The notes beneath the pieces were generated by a model. It did no database searches and was not told where the DNA came from. It saw only the letters and a program-made list of their open reading frames with translations. Of a stretch of DNA of 64,000 bases, positions 8,988 to 18,025 are shown piece after piece. The translations under genes were made by a program, and so were the position numbers. Positions within the stretch are counted from its first letter, which is position 1. Each line of letters begins with the position of its first letter. Origin of the DNA: Vibrio sp. SS-MA-C1-2 (GTDB lineage: Bacteria > Pseudomonadota > Gammaproteobacteria > Enterobacterales > Vibrionaceae); assembly GCF_021513135.1 (NCBI RefSeq), contig NZ_CP090981.1, positions 2,418,001 to 2,482,000 of the forward strand, in the 5' to 3' direction.

Positions 8988-10079
8988 TTACACTGCCAGT
9001 GATTTTTCGCTTAATGCATCAAAAAGATGAATGGCATCTAAATCAAAATATAGGGTTAACTCTTGCTCACTAACTTCTGTGGCTTGAGTTTCAACCATCA
9101 ACTGTTGACCGGCGATTTCTGTTTTTAACAGGATGCTGGCACCCAATAGTTCTTTATCTTTAATGGCCACCGGCACCGCTAATACACGATCATGGTCAAT
9201 CTGTTCAGCACGAAGGTGGATATCGGTTGGTCGAACACCAAAGTTCAATGGAATATTTTTCGATGCATAAGATTTAAAACGTTCAGGTAATGGAATATTA
9301 ATCCCACCTAATTGAACGAAGTATTCACCATTATCTTGAATTAACTCTGCATCCAACATATTCATTGAAGGGTTACCAATGAATTGAGCAACAAACTTAT
9401 TCGCTGGACGTTGGAAAACTTCTGTTGGCGTGCCAACTTGTGCGACGTAACCATCTTTGAGAATCACGATACGATCCGCTAATGTCATCGCTTCGATCTG
9501 ATCATGGGTCACATAGATAGTCGTGGTCTTTAAATTACGGTGTAGTTGCTTGATCTCTTCACGCATCACACCACGTAATTTCGCATCAAGGTTCGACAAC
9601 GGTTCATCAAATAGGAACACTTTTGGCGTTCGTACCATCGCACGCCCCATTGCTACACGTTGACGCTGACCACCAGAAAGCTCTTTTGGCTTACGATCTA
9701 AAAGTGGTTCAAGTTCTAACATTTTAGCCGCACGACGTACTTCTTGGTCGATTTCCGCTTTTGGCATTTTTTTCAGTTTTAATGCAAAGGCGATATTTTC
9801 ATAAACCGACATGTGTGGGTAAAGAGCATAGCTTTGAAACACCATCGCTAAATCACGATCTTTTGCATCAACCTGATTAACGCAACGGTCACCAACATAA
9901 ATTTCACCGCCAGTAATCGATTCGAGTCCTGCTAACATACGAAGTGTCGTTGATTTACCACAGCCTGAAGGGCCAAGGAAAACCACAAACTCACCATCTT
10001 CTACTGTGAAATTAAACTCTTTAACGACTTCAACATCACCAAAGGATTTTTGAATATTTCTAAATTCGACCTTCGCCAT
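8988..10079 (-). CDS. Sugar ABC transporter ATP-binding protein (UgpC/MalK/MsmK type)
   Basis: This is the cytoplasmic ATPase that powers the neighbouring sugar importer. The 363-residue protein has Walker A GPSGCGKST (about 37-45), the Q-loop VFQSYALYPHM, ABC signature LSGGQRQRVAMGRA, Walker B VFLFDEPLSNLDAKLR and the switch His in TIYVTHDQ. A C-terminal TOBE-like regulatory domain extends from about residue 235. This is the architecture of CUT1-family sugar ABC ATPases. It follows the two permease genes after a 150-bp gap and starts behind GGAGAACAAGTA. Confidence 0.92.
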   Translation of the reverse strand: MAKVEFRNIQKSFGDVEVVKEFNFTVEDGEFVVFLGPSGCGKSTTLRMLAGLESITGGEIYVGDRCVNQVDAKDRDLAMVFQSYALYPHMSVYENIAFALKLKKMPKAEIDQEVRRAAKMLELEPLLDRKPKELSGGQRQRVAMGRAMVRTPKVFLFDEPLSNLDAKLRGVMREEIKQLHRNLKTTTIYVTHDQIEAMTLADRIVILKDGYVAQVGTPTEVFQRPANKFVAQFIGNPSMNMLDAELIQDNGEYFVQLGGINIPLPERFKSYASKNIPLNFGVRPTDIHLRAEQIDHDRVLAVPVAIKDKELLGASILLKTEIAGQQLMVETQATEVSEQELTLYFDLDAIHLFDALSEKSLAV

Positions 10080-10229
10080 TACTTGTTCTCCTTCGTGTTA
10101 TTTTGCTGCATCGCTGTTTGGTTATTTATTACGTCAGTACTGTTCGTTGTGCAACCATTGGTAAATTGAATATCAACCAACTGATGCAAGGTGAGAGTTA
10201 TTATTTTTGATTTTGTCATCGTTTTTCTT

Positions 10230-11096
10230 TTAACCTTTAACCGCACCCGACGTCAATCCACTGATCATCTGCTTCGATGCAAATAGATAAGCCGTGACAA
10301 GAGGTAAGATAGAGATTGTGGTTCCTAACATCACCGCGCCCCAAGGAGTATTTGGAATTCCTTGAACTGAACGCAATGCCTGAGTAATCACATAATTTTC
10401 TGGTGATGTTAATACCACTAACGGGTTCATAAAGCTGTTCCAGAAGAAAACAAACTGAACAATCGCTACCGTTGCTAATGCTGGCTTCATTAAAGGAAGC
10501 ACCACACTCCAATAAGTTCTAAACTCACCTGCACCATCGAGTTTCGCCGCTTCTAAAAGCTCTTTTGGTATCGATGCTACAACGTGCTGACGCATTAAAA
10601 AGATACCAAACGGTGTCGCTGTAAACGGCAGCCAAACCGCCATATGGTTATCCATTAATCCAACGAACTTAACGATCATAAAGTAAGGAATTAAGCCTAA
10701 TACTGGTGGAATCATCATTGAACCGACCAGTAACCCAAACAGTAAACTCTTGCCACGGAATTTAAATACCGCAAAGGCATAGCCGCCCATACTACAAAAC
10801 AGTAGAGAAACTGCAGTTCCTAAAAATGCGATATAGACACTGTTAAACATCGCCTGCCAAAATGGCATAATTTCTAACAATTTTTCGTAGTTAAAGCCTA
10901 AGCTGTCACCAATCGCAAAGCTGATCCCAGTACCAAAAATCTCAGATCGATCTCGAGTAGATAAAAGTGCTGACCAAAGAAACGGAAATACCGTCATTAA
11001 TGCAGAAACAATTAACACTGTAATAAGCACGACTAACATCGCTTTAGTAAATAATTCTGCTAGTCGATTTGAGACTAAACGTTGTTGATGTGACAT
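10230..11096 (-). CDS. Sugar ABC transporter permease 2 (MalG/AraQ type)
   Basis: This is one of two inner-membrane subunits of a CUT1 carbohydrate importer. The 288-residue protein has six predicted helices and the EAA loop ELLEAAKLDGAGEFRTYWSVVLPLMKP that contacts the ATPase. It begins 1 base after the end of the upstream permease gene, indicating co-translation. The C-terminal GLTSGAVKG ending is typical of MalG-like permeases. Confidence 0.92.
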   Translation of the reverse strand: MSHQQRLVSNRLAELFTKAMLVVLITVLIVSALMTVFPFLWSALLSTRDRSEIFGTGISFAIGDSLGFNYEKLLEIMPFWQAMFNSVYIAFLGTAVSLLFCSMGGYAFAVFKFRGKSLLFGLLVGSMMIPPVLGLIPYFMIVKFVGLMDNHMAVWLPFTATPFGIFLMRQHVVASIPKELLEAAKLDGAGEFRTYWSVVLPLMKPALATVAIVQFVFFWNSFMNPLVVLTSPENYVITQALRSVQGIPNTPWGAVMLGTTISILPLVTAYLFASKQMISGLTSGAVKG

Positions 11097-11097
11097 G

Positions 11098-12084
11098 TTA
11101 ATTATCCCCTAACCCTTTTTTACCGAAGAATACAAACTGGATCAGCGTACAGAAGCCAATTAATAAAAACAGTAACCATGAAATTGCAGACGCTGTACCC
11201 ATCTCTAACCATTCCCAACCGACTTTATATAAGTACATCGAGATAGTTAAACCAGCTTGACCAACACCACCTGTACCTTTAGTTAAAACAAATGGTTCTT
11301 CAAATAACTGTAAGTTACCAATAATTGTCATCGTAATTGCAAAAAACATAAATGGACGAATCATCGGCAGTGAAATACGCCAGAAACGTTGGAATGCATT
11401 GGCGCCATCAATTCTTGCCGCTTCTAAAATATCTTTTGGGATTGTCATTAAGCCGGTTGTATAAAGCACAATGTTAAAGCCGGTATATTTCCAAAAAACC
11501 ATAATCGCAATAGAAGGTTTAATCAATGTTGCATCATCCAACCAACGAATTGGCTGATAATCATTCACCCATCCAAACGCCCAACCAAATAAAGAGCTGT
11601 TTGCTAACTCGATTAATGCTTGGTTAATAATCCCAGAGTGTGGTGAATACATATTGAAGAAAATTAACGATGCAGCCACGGTAGAAGTAATAAATGGTAG
11701 AAAATAAGCTGACGTTAACCAGTGACGAATTCGATCCCCCATTGAAACTAAAATGTATGCAACAGGAATGGCCACCAAATGCTGAGCAAATCCAGATGTT
11801 AAGGCTAGCCATAATGTATTATTTAAGGAACGCCATAACCAAGGGTCAGTCAGTGCTAACTCATAGTTATCAACACCTACAAACTCCATTGCTGCTAACC
11901 CTTCAACTGGATTCCATTCATGGAAAGAGAGAAAGATTGAAAACAGCAGTGGGAAAATACCAAATACCGAGAAGATCAAAATAAATGGTAGTAAAAAACC
12001 ATACGGTGTAAGCGCTTTCAAATTTTTGGATAAAAAAGAGTTACCAGCCTGACTGTTCTCTATTATTCCAGTTGATTGTGTCAT
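11098..12084 (-). CDS. Sugar ABC transporter permease 1 (MalF/UgpA type)
   Basis: This is an inner-membrane subunit of the same importer. The 328-residue protein has a cytoplasmic N-terminal extension (about 1-27), six or more hydrophobic helices and the EAA loop DILEAARIDGANAFQRFWRISLPMIRP. It partners the 288-residue permease encoded immediately downstream. The upstream gap to the binding-protein gene contains two ERIC copies and a strong hairpin. Confidence 0.92.
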   Translation of the reverse strand: MTQSTGIIENSQAGNSFLSKNLKALTPYGFLLPFILIFSVFGIFPLLFSIFLSFHEWNPVEGLAAMEFVGVDNYELALTDPWLWRSLNNTLWLALTSGFAQHLVAIPVAYILVSMGDRIRHWLTSAYFLPFITSTVAASLIFFNMYSPHSGIINQALIELANSSLFGWAFGWVNDYQPIRWLDDATLIKPSIAIMVFWKYTGFNIVLYTTGLMTIPKDILEAARIDGANAFQRFWRISLPMIRPFMFFAITMTIIGNLQLFEEPFVLTKGTGGVGQAGLTISMYLYKVGWEWLEMGTASAISWLLFLLIGFCTLIQFVFFGKKGLGDN

Positions 12085-12102
12085 GTTTTAAATCCTATTA
12101 AA

Positions 12103-12182
12103 TATACTCTTCATATTTGAAACTAATCAGCCTATATAGATAAACGTAAAGACGACGAGTAACTTCAATTATTTTAGGTATA
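12103..12182 (-). repeat. ERIC-like element, degenerate
   Basis: About 80 bp. It starts with TATACTCTTCATATTTGAA and ends with AACTTCAATTATTTTAGGTATA, so both ERIC termini are recognisable, but the middle is diverged. It is head-to-tail with the better-preserved copy at 12183-12256, sharing a TATATA junction. Confidence 0.55.
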
Positions 12183-12256
12183 TATACCCTTCATACTTGA
12201 AGTTGCTAGGTTGTTGGCTGTGCAGCCTACTAGCAACTCCAATTATTTTGAGTATA
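12183..12256 (-). repeat. ERIC/IRU element, internally deleted
   Basis: This is a 74-bp copy from TATACCCTTCATACTTGAAG to AATTATTTTGAGTATA. The complete central portion is missing. It lies between the sugar-binding-protein and permease genes of one operon. Confidence 0.85.
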
Positions 12257-12281
12257 AGGAGGCGGTTTCCCCCCTTATACT
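12251..12281 (-). terminator. Stable intercistronic hairpin after sugar-binding protein gene
   Basis: AGTATAAGGAGG pairs with CCCCCCTTATACT across a short CGGTTT loop. It lies between the binding-protein stop and the permease start. Such hairpins in maltose-type operons protect the upstream mRNA and lower downstream expression, which would fit the need for excess binding protein. There is no long U-tract on the minus strand, so partial attenuation or mRNA stabilisation is more likely than full termination. Confidence 0.55.
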
Positions 12282-12320
12282 CTTCTTACTTAAAGTAGAA
12301 ACTAATCATTGAAGATTGAT

Positions 12321-13565
12321 TTACATATTGCGAGTACGACGTTTGATCATACGTTCCGCTTCAGAAAGCGCTTCTTTGATATCTTTGTCTTCATTAAGTA
12401 CTTGCATAACTGCATTTTCAAAGACGATTGCACGAGCAACATGGTCACCTTTAGCAGGTTTCACTGGCTTGATTTTCTTCGCGATATCAGCAAACAGTAG
12501 ACGCGCTTTTTGTCCACCTAAGTAAGCAATCTCTTCGTTGAACATTGGATCGTCATAGGTCGATACGTTTGCAGGGAAAGCAGCAATAGTGCTAAAGCTC
12601 TCTAACTGAACTTCACGACGGGTTGTCATGTATTCAATCAATTTCCACGCTTCATCTTGTTTCTTAGATTGGGTAGGAATAGATAAGAAAGAACCACCCC
12701 AGCTACCGTATAAACCATCAGGTAGATCAGAAACAGCCCAATCGCCCGCAGCATCTGGTGCGATCCAGTTGTTTAAGTGACCCAATAACCATGCGCCAGA
12801 AAGCTGAGTTGCGAAAGTTCCGTTACGGAAGCCTTCGTACCACTCGTTTGACCAAGCACCTATTCTTGCATCGAGCTTTTTATCACGAATCTCTTTTGCG
12901 ACTTCAAGAGCATGAACAAAACGCTCAGACGTTACCGTTGGCTTGCCATTTGCATCAAAATAGATACTTTCGCCTTCAGGAACTGAAGTAAAGATAATCG
13001 CCATCGCCACATCCGCAGCATCAGCAATTAAGTATTTATCTTGTTTTTTTAGTTCTTCACCATAAGCGATATATGATTCCCAATCCTTAATAACCGCACC
13101 GGCTGTGGTGTTAGTAGTTTTTAAGATATCAGTACGGTAATACATCACACCTGGACCTAAATCCACCGGCATGGCATAAACATCACCTTTTTCATCTTTT
13201 GCTTGCGCCCACGCGTAAGGTGCAAATGTTTCTGCATATTTGTCTGCACCGTATTTATCAGACAGATTCACTAAACCGCCTGAATTTACAAATGGACCTA
13301 CTTTTTCTACATCAACAACAATCACATCACCCGCACCAGAACCTGTTGCAAGGTTAGTGGTTAATTTAGTGTGGTGATCACCGTGGTTATTCATAATGTA
13401 GTTAACACTAATGCCGGTCTCTTCCTGAAAACCAGGAAGTAATACATTTAAGCTACTATCGAAGTCTGGAAAACCATCAAAACGAATATCAGCATCGGCA
13501 GCTTGAACTGATGCCACCAAACCTAGTGCAACTCCGGTAGTAATAGCTAACTTTTTAAGTTTCAT
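12321..13565 (-). CDS. Sugar ABC transporter substrate-binding protein (extracellular solute-binding family 1)
   Basis: This is a periplasmic binding protein delivering oligosaccharide to the permeases. The 414-residue protein has a Sec signal peptide (cleavage after VQA, about residue 22). The MalE-like fold features are ITGISVNY-type strand sequence near 52, DVIVVDVEKVGPFV, GVMYYRTDIL and GSFLSIPTQSKKQDEAWKLIEYM. Start ATG is preceded by AAGGATAATTTA. It lies 14 bases after the LacI-family regulator, so regulator, binding protein, permeases, ATPase and phosphorylase appear to form one operon. Confidence 0.92.
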   Translation of the reverse strand: MKLKKLAITTGVALGLVASVQAADADIRFDGFPDFDSSLNVLLPGFQEETGISVNYIMNNHGDHHTKLTTNLATGSGAGDVIVVDVEKVGPFVNSGGLVNLSDKYGADKYAETFAPYAWAQAKDEKGDVYAMPVDLGPGVMYYRTDILKTTNTTAGAVIKDWESYIAYGEELKKQDKYLIADAADVAMAIIFTSVPEGESIYFDANGKPTVTSERFVHALEVAKEIRDKKLDARIGAWSNEWYEGFRNGTFATQLSGAWLLGHLNNWIAPDAAGDWAVSDLPDGLYGSWGGSFLSIPTQSKKQDEAWKLIEYMTTRREVQLESFSTIAAFPANVSTYDDPMFNEEIAYLGGQKARLLFADIAKKIKPVKPAKGDHVARAIVFENAVMQVLNEDKDIKEALSEAERMIKRRTRNM

Positions 13566-13579
13566 TAAATTATCCTTAA

Positions 13580-14599
13580 TTAATAATTAGATGTCATTTC
13601 AAAGAGTCGTTCTTTAACTGACGCTCTTATGACTAAAGAAGGTAAAAGTTTTTTTCTTACCTCTCTTCTTTTTTTATGTAATTTCTCAATCACAAGCTCC
13701 ACGGCTTGCTCACTCATATCTCTAATTGGAAAATTAATGGTTGAAAGTTGAGGTGATAAATATTTAGCAATGGTTATATTGTCAAAACCGACAATAGAGA
13801 TATCATCAGGTATCTTTAATCCTTGCTCTTCCAACTCTTCATAAACTCCCGCAGCCATGTGATCGTTATTTACAAAAATAGCTGAAAAAGATTCTTTCCT
13901 TTTTAGTAATTTCCTCATAGCAACTTTTCCAGACTCTTCTGTGAAGCCTCCCTCAACGACTAATGATTCTGAATAACCATGTCCGAAACTTTCTAATGCT
14001 TTTCTATATCCTTGTAGCCTTTCCCTTGCATCTGAATGCTTTAAAGGACCTGTAATACACGCAATTTCTTGGTGATGCATTTGTAATAAATGTTCCGTTG
14101 CCATAAATGCACCCTCTTCATTATCAATACTGATACAGCTACCTGATAATTCAGGGATAAATCGATTAATAGCAACTAAGGGGACACCTTGTTCTTCAAT
14201 ATCAATCAAGTAATCATCATCAATAAATTGAGTATGAAGAATTAAAGCATCAACACGGCGTCCAATTAAATACTCAATTGACTCACATTGTCCTTCTTCA
14301 GTATGCGACCCTGCCGTGACGATGACGTGATAACCATATTTTCGTAACTGCTCCTCAACGGTATGAAGGATTTGAGAATAAAAAGGCCCACCTAGTGATG
14401 GAACAATCAACCCAATACAGCCACTACGATTTGATGCAAGTGCTTGCGCTATCAAATTAGGTCTATACCCTAACTCTTTCATCGCCTGCTCAACTCGTCG
14501 CTTTTTTTGATGACTAACTGTTGCCGTATTGTTAATTACTCGAGAAACCGTCGCGGCTGAAACCCCTGCATGTCTCGATACATCTGCTATTGTCGTCAA
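13580..14599 (-). CDS. LacI-family transcriptional regulator of the sugar ABC/phosphorylase operon
   Basis: This is a DNA-binding repressor with an N-terminal LacI helix-turn-helix (TTIADVSRHAGVSAATVSRVINN, about 1-24, hinge near 50) and a periplasmic-binding-protein-like effector domain to residue 339. The likely initiation codon is TTG at 14599, with GGGAT seven bases upstream; no in-frame ATG lies near the HTH. It is the first gene of the operon. A typical LacI-type palindrome lies immediately upstream (14614-14627), suggesting autoregulation. The effector is unknown, presumably the imported sugar or a product. Confidence 0.9.
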   Translation of the reverse strand: MTTIADVSRHAGVSAATVSRVINNTATVSHQKKRRVEQAMKELGYRPNLIAQALASNRSGCIGLIVPSLGGPFYSQILHTVEEQLRKYGYHVIVTAGSHTEEGQCESIEYLIGRRVDALILHTQFIDDDYLIDIEEQGVPLVAINRFIPELSGSCISIDNEEGAFMATEHLLQMHHQEIACITGPLKHSDARERLQGYRKALESFGHGYSESLVVEGGFTEESGKVAMRKLLKRKESFSAIFVNNDHMAAGVYEELEEQGLKIPDDISIVGFDNITIAKYLSPQLSTINFPIRDMSEQAVELVIEKLHKKRREVRKKLLPSLVIRASVKERLFEMTSNY

Positions 14600-14613
14600 A
14601 ATTCACATCCCAA

Positions 14614-14627
14614 TGAAAACGCTTTCA
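14614..14627. promoter_or_regulatory. LacI-family operator
   Basis: TGAAAACGCTTTCA is a near-perfect palindrome with central CG, the usual form of a LacI/GalR operator. It lies 15 bases upstream of the lacI-type start codon at 14599. A similar site, TGAAAGGCGTTTCA, is upstream of the porin gene. Confidence 0.7.
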
Positions 14628-14813
14628 AATTATGATATATGATCTAAATACACTTCATATAGCGACACAAATCACACTATTAAACAATGTGTTAATAACA
14701 AATGATAAGCATGATGGACAATCAATATAGCGCCTAACCCATGAAACATTTCATAAGAAAAGGCACTAAAAATAAACAAACTAGCAACAACTAATTAACA
14801 GTTATACGTGTTA

Positions 14814-16253
14814 TTACCACCACATATCAGCTTGGATACCAACAATAAAGTCATCATCACCATTGTTAGTACCTGAATCAGATAGGTAAGTCGCTAAGAA
14901 ACGAATTTCTGGAGCAGGCCCCATTCCTGTGTTAATAACAACTGTTGGTGCAACAGTTAGTTTCACTTGACCTTCACCAGTCCAATCGCCATTTTCTTCA
15001 TTTGAAGAGAATGAGTAACCTGCTTCTGTTTTAATATGGAAGTATTCGTTGATGTTATAAGTCGGTCGAACAACAGCAGACACCCAGTAGTCATCGCCTT
15101 GACCTTCACTGGTTTCATTTTCAAACGAGTTATATTGCCCTTGAATAGTAGTGAAATAGTTCCAGTTACTGTCCTCAGGGAAATAGCCACCCCAAGTCAT
15201 AAGACGATAAGATGAATCACCATCTTGTACTTGTGTCATATATGCTTGACCTTGTCCACGGCTAGTACCCGGCTTAAATGCATTGTATTCCGTCTCCGTA
15301 CCACCCAATAATTGACCAGATCCTAGACCAACACCTGCTTGAGCAATAACCTGAGAGAAACCATTACCAGGAAGTCCCCATAAGCTATCTAATTTATAGA
15401 TACCCGTAATCTCAAAACCGTAATCAGTATAATCACCACTTACTACATCACCACCATTGATGTCTTCACCTGTAATATTGCTATTATCTGGTAAGTATTT
15501 AGCCATGGTATGGAATTCAAACTTGCCAAGATCGACACCGACATGAAGAGCATGCATAATATTATTTGTATCAGATCCCCAACGACCACCATCATCATCA
15601 CTCTTATCACTCGCTACATAAGCAAAATCCCACTTATTTTCACCAAGCTCAATGCCTTCAATACCTACACCTGTGCCTGACATATCGGTGTAGAAGAAAT
15701 CAGTTAAAAATACGTAATTATCTTTACCGTAAAAACGTTTACCTCCCCATAAAACACCGGTATCGGTTAAACCTTCAAACTCAACAAACGTTTCCATAAT
15801 GCCGATATCACTAGAGTTTACGTTTGCTCCTAGCTGATTATTGGCAGTATTATGGTTATCAGCACCGGCACGGGTTTTTATACGGATCTTTTTGCCTTTA
15901 TCTGTTTCAAAATTCTTTTGAAGCGCAAGCTCATAATGATTATCAGACTCAATACCCAAGCGCCCTAACGTCTCTTTTGATGCCGGGAATTTAGCTCGTT
16001 TAAAGTCATCTTCAACACTTGCTAATACGCCTGCACGAAAATAACCATGAAACTCAAAACCATGAGATGATTGTGATTGCTCAGCTTCAGGAGAAACAAT
16101 TTCTGCAGGTACATAGCCTTCATTAACTTTATTTTCTAACTCACTAATTCGTTGAGTTAATTCTTCCATAGTCAAATCTGATGTAGCCATTGCTGAGAAG
16201 CTCATAGAACTTGCAGCAACCATGATTGAGAGTGGTAATAGTTTGATATTCAT
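14814..16253 (-). CDS. LamB/maltoporin-family outer-membrane carbohydrate porin
   Basis: This is an outer-membrane channel for oligosaccharide uptake. The mature protein follows a signal peptide (about residues 1-24, ending SAMA). It has a short coiled-coil stretch (MEELTQRISELENKV), then the LamB-type barrel beginning FEFHGYFRAGVLAS and including GRLGIE, ALQKNFE and WGGKRFYG, and ends in an aromatic residue (ADMWW) as expected for Bam-assembled barrels. The ATG at 16253 is preferred over 16265 because GGAAA sits five bases before it. It is transcribed toward the LacI/ABC operon and has its own operator-like site at 16537. The sugar specificity is unknown. Confidence 0.88.
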   Translation of the reverse strand: MNIKLLPLSIMVAASSMSFSAMATSDLTMEELTQRISELENKVNEGYVPAEIVSPEAEQSQSSHGFEFHGYFRAGVLASVEDDFKRAKFPASKETLGRLGIESDNHYELALQKNFETDKGKKIRIKTRAGADNHNTANNQLGANVNSSDIGIMETFVEFEGLTDTGVLWGGKRFYGKDNYVFLTDFFYTDMSGTGVGIEGIELGENKWDFAYVASDKSDDDGGRWGSDTNNIMHALHVGVDLGKFEFHTMAKYLPDNSNITGEDINGGDVVSGDYTDYGFEITGIYKLDSLWGLPGNGFSQVIAQAGVGLGSGQLLGGTETEYNAFKPGTSRGQGQAYMTQVQDGDSSYRLMTWGGYFPEDSNWNYFTTIQGQYNSFENETSEGQGDDYWVSAVVRPTYNINEYFHIKTEAGYSFSSNEENGDWTGEGQVKLTVAPTVVINTGMGPAPEIRFLATYLSDSGTNNGDDDFIVGIQADMWW

Positions 16254-16536
16254 TATATTTTCCATAATTTATGTTTTATTGAAATCAAGAGCTATTTTAT
16301 TTATGAAACAAATGAAAGATGTGAGTCTATTCACATAACATATTCCGATATACATCATGAAAATAGAACAAAAAAAATAAACGACAAATAGATTTAAAAA
16401 CATACACTTAGAAAACAAAAAAGATGAACTCTTCAAAAACAAGATATCTATTTCATGAATAACTGTTAACGAGAGCACAGAATAAAAATGAGAAATGGAA
16501 CAATTACCGACCAATCTCTGAAAATTTTTTCATAAA

Positions 16537-16550
16537 TGAAAGGCGTTTCA
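16537..16550. promoter_or_regulatory. LacI-family operator upstream of porin
   Basis: TGAAAGGCGTTTCA resembles the operator at 14614 (TGAAAACGCTTTCA), sharing the TGAAA/TTTCA arms. It lies about 285 bp upstream of the porin start and about 340 bp from the divergent LacI gene. It could serve either regulator. Confidence 0.55.
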
Positions 16551-16772
16551 CGCATAAATAAAGAGATAATAAAGATATCGATCATTAATTATCCAATACC
16601 CTTAATTGCTTCAATATCTTGTTCAAGCTAATTATGTGATTAGCCTCATAATAAAAACAGATTATAGTGCCAATATTTCAATTATAGGATTACAATACCA
16701 TTTAATTCACGCATAAAAATAAATGATATTGATAAATTAGAACAGTTGATAACCACAATAGATTGACGTTGT

Positions 16773-16851
16773 TATACCCAAAGTAATTGGATTTGCTAGT
16801 ACACGAAAGAGCGATGCAAACAAGTTAGAGACGTCAAGTAAGAAGGGGATA
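16773..16851 (+). repeat. ERIC/IRU element, internally deleted and diverged
   Basis: 79 bp, from TATACCCAAAGTAATTGG to GTCAAGTAAGAAGGGGATA. The centre is deleted and the inner arms are partly degenerate. It ends 36 bp upstream of the LacI-family gene start at 16888. Confidence 0.75.
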
Positions 16852-16887
16852 ACATTAAAAACCAGAATAAAAGCAAAAGGTATAAAA

Positions 16888-17916
16888 ATGACAAAAACCA
16901 CATTACAACAAGTGGCAAAACATGCCAGCGTCTCCCCCAGTACTGTTTCTCGATTTTTAAATCAAACAACTTTTGTTTCTGAAGAAAAATCCAACGCAAT
17001 CCAAGAAGCCATTCAGCTGTTAAAATTTGAGATTAAAAATCCAATCAAAAAGAAAGATAAACAACAAAGAACAATGACTATCGGTGTTTTAGTACAAAAT
17101 CCAGAAAGCCCTTATACCAGTCGTATATTAGAAGATATGGAATTGGAATTGAGTCGAGAGGGTTATAACTTGGTTATTGTCTCTGGTCATTGGCAAAATA
17201 ACCTTGAGATCTCAGCATTAAATTATCTAAAAAACACGTATGTTGATGGCATCATCATCATTATGGGAAGTTTGACTAACCAACAAATATTAGCGTTTAC
17301 TCAACACTGCCCTGTTGTTGCTATTGGATATAACATTGAAGGTGACAATTTATACTCTATTTCTGTCGATAATAACTTAGGTGGTTATATTGCCACTCTT
17401 CATTTAATTCAATTAGGGCATGAACACATCGTTCATTTAAAAGGCGTTGAAAGTCAACCTGATGCAATTTCACGATTTGAAGGTTATAAACAATCGTTAA
17501 CCGACAGCGGAATCACATTCAACCCGAGATTAGTGAGAAATGGCGAATTTAGTTCTGAAGGTGGATACAGAGCAATTCAGACCTTACTGAAATCTAACGT
17601 TAAGTTTAGTGCTATTTTTGCTGCAAATGACCAAATGGCATATGGTGCAATGAAAGCACTGTATGATGCGAAGATTAAAGTTCCAGAACAAATTTCAATT
17701 ATTGGCTTTGATGATTTACCAAGCTCGAGATTTTTTACTCCAGCACTATCTACTTTACGACAACCAGTAGAAGAGATTGGAGTGATGTGTGCAAGTTCAA
17801 TGTTACAACTTTTAAAGGGTCAAGTTGTCAGAGCAAAGCTACCTCCTATTGAATTAATTACTCGTCAAACAACGATTCAGTTCAAAAGTGACGATAAGCG
17901 ATCTCCTAACCATTAG
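16888..17916 (+). CDS. LacI-family transcriptional regulator (second)
   Basis: This is a 342-residue LacI/GalR regulator. The helix-turn-helix spans about residues 4-24 (TLQQVAKHASVSPSTVSRFLN) and the effector-binding domain begins near 60 (MTIGVLVQNPESPYTSRILEDME). Conserved blocks SVDNNLGGYIATLHL, AIFAANDQMAYGAMKAL and ISIIGFDDLPSSRFFTPALSTLRQP follow. It is divergent from the porin and probably controls it or an unlinked target. The downstream gene is convergent. The effector is unknown. Confidence 0.9.
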   Translation: MTKTTLQQVAKHASVSPSTVSRFLNQTTFVSEEKSNAIQEAIQLLKFEIKNPIKKKDKQQRTMTIGVLVQNPESPYTSRILEDMELELSREGYNLVIVSGHWQNNLEISALNYLKNTYVDGIIIIMGSLTNQQILAFTQHCPVVAIGYNIEGDNLYSISVDNNLGGYIATLHLIQLGHEHIVHLKGVESQPDAISRFEGYKQSLTDSGITFNPRLVRNGEFSSEGGYRAIQTLLKSNVKFSAIFAANDQMAYGAMKALYDAKIKVPEQISIIGFDDLPSSRFFTPALSTLRQPVEEIGVMCASSMLQLLKGQVVRAKLPPIELITRQTTIQFKSDDKRSPNH

Positions 17917-17934
17917 AAGAATTATTATATATTC

Positions 17935-18020
17935 TATCCCCCAAATAATTGAAGTTGCTCGCAGGCGACATGTGAATGAGCGCAACCAACAACCTAGCAA
18001 CTTCAAATAAGGAGAGAATA
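17935..18020 (+). repeat. ERIC/IRU element, internally deleted
   Basis: 86 bp, from TATCCCCCAAATAATTGAAG to AACTTCAAATAAGGAGAGAATA. It sits between convergent genes and may also form a terminator-like hairpin through its paired arms. Confidence 0.75.
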
Positions 18021-18025
18021 AATCT

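Larger units (their letters stand above)
16254..16887. other. Divergent intergenic region, porin / second LacI regulator
   Basis: This 634-bp, very AT-rich stretch separates the porin from a second LacI-family regulator. It contains a LacI-type palindrome (16537-16550) and a short ERIC copy (16773-16851). No convincing gene was found; the reading frame at 16269-16514 on the minus strand has low-complexity Phe/Cys-rich sequence and no ribosome binding site. Confidence 0.6.

Noticed and set aside
16269-16514. Possible small membrane protein on the minus strand upstream of the porin
   Set aside because: Phe/Cys-rich low-complexity translation of AT-rich promoter DNA without ribosome binding site; overlaps the porin control region.
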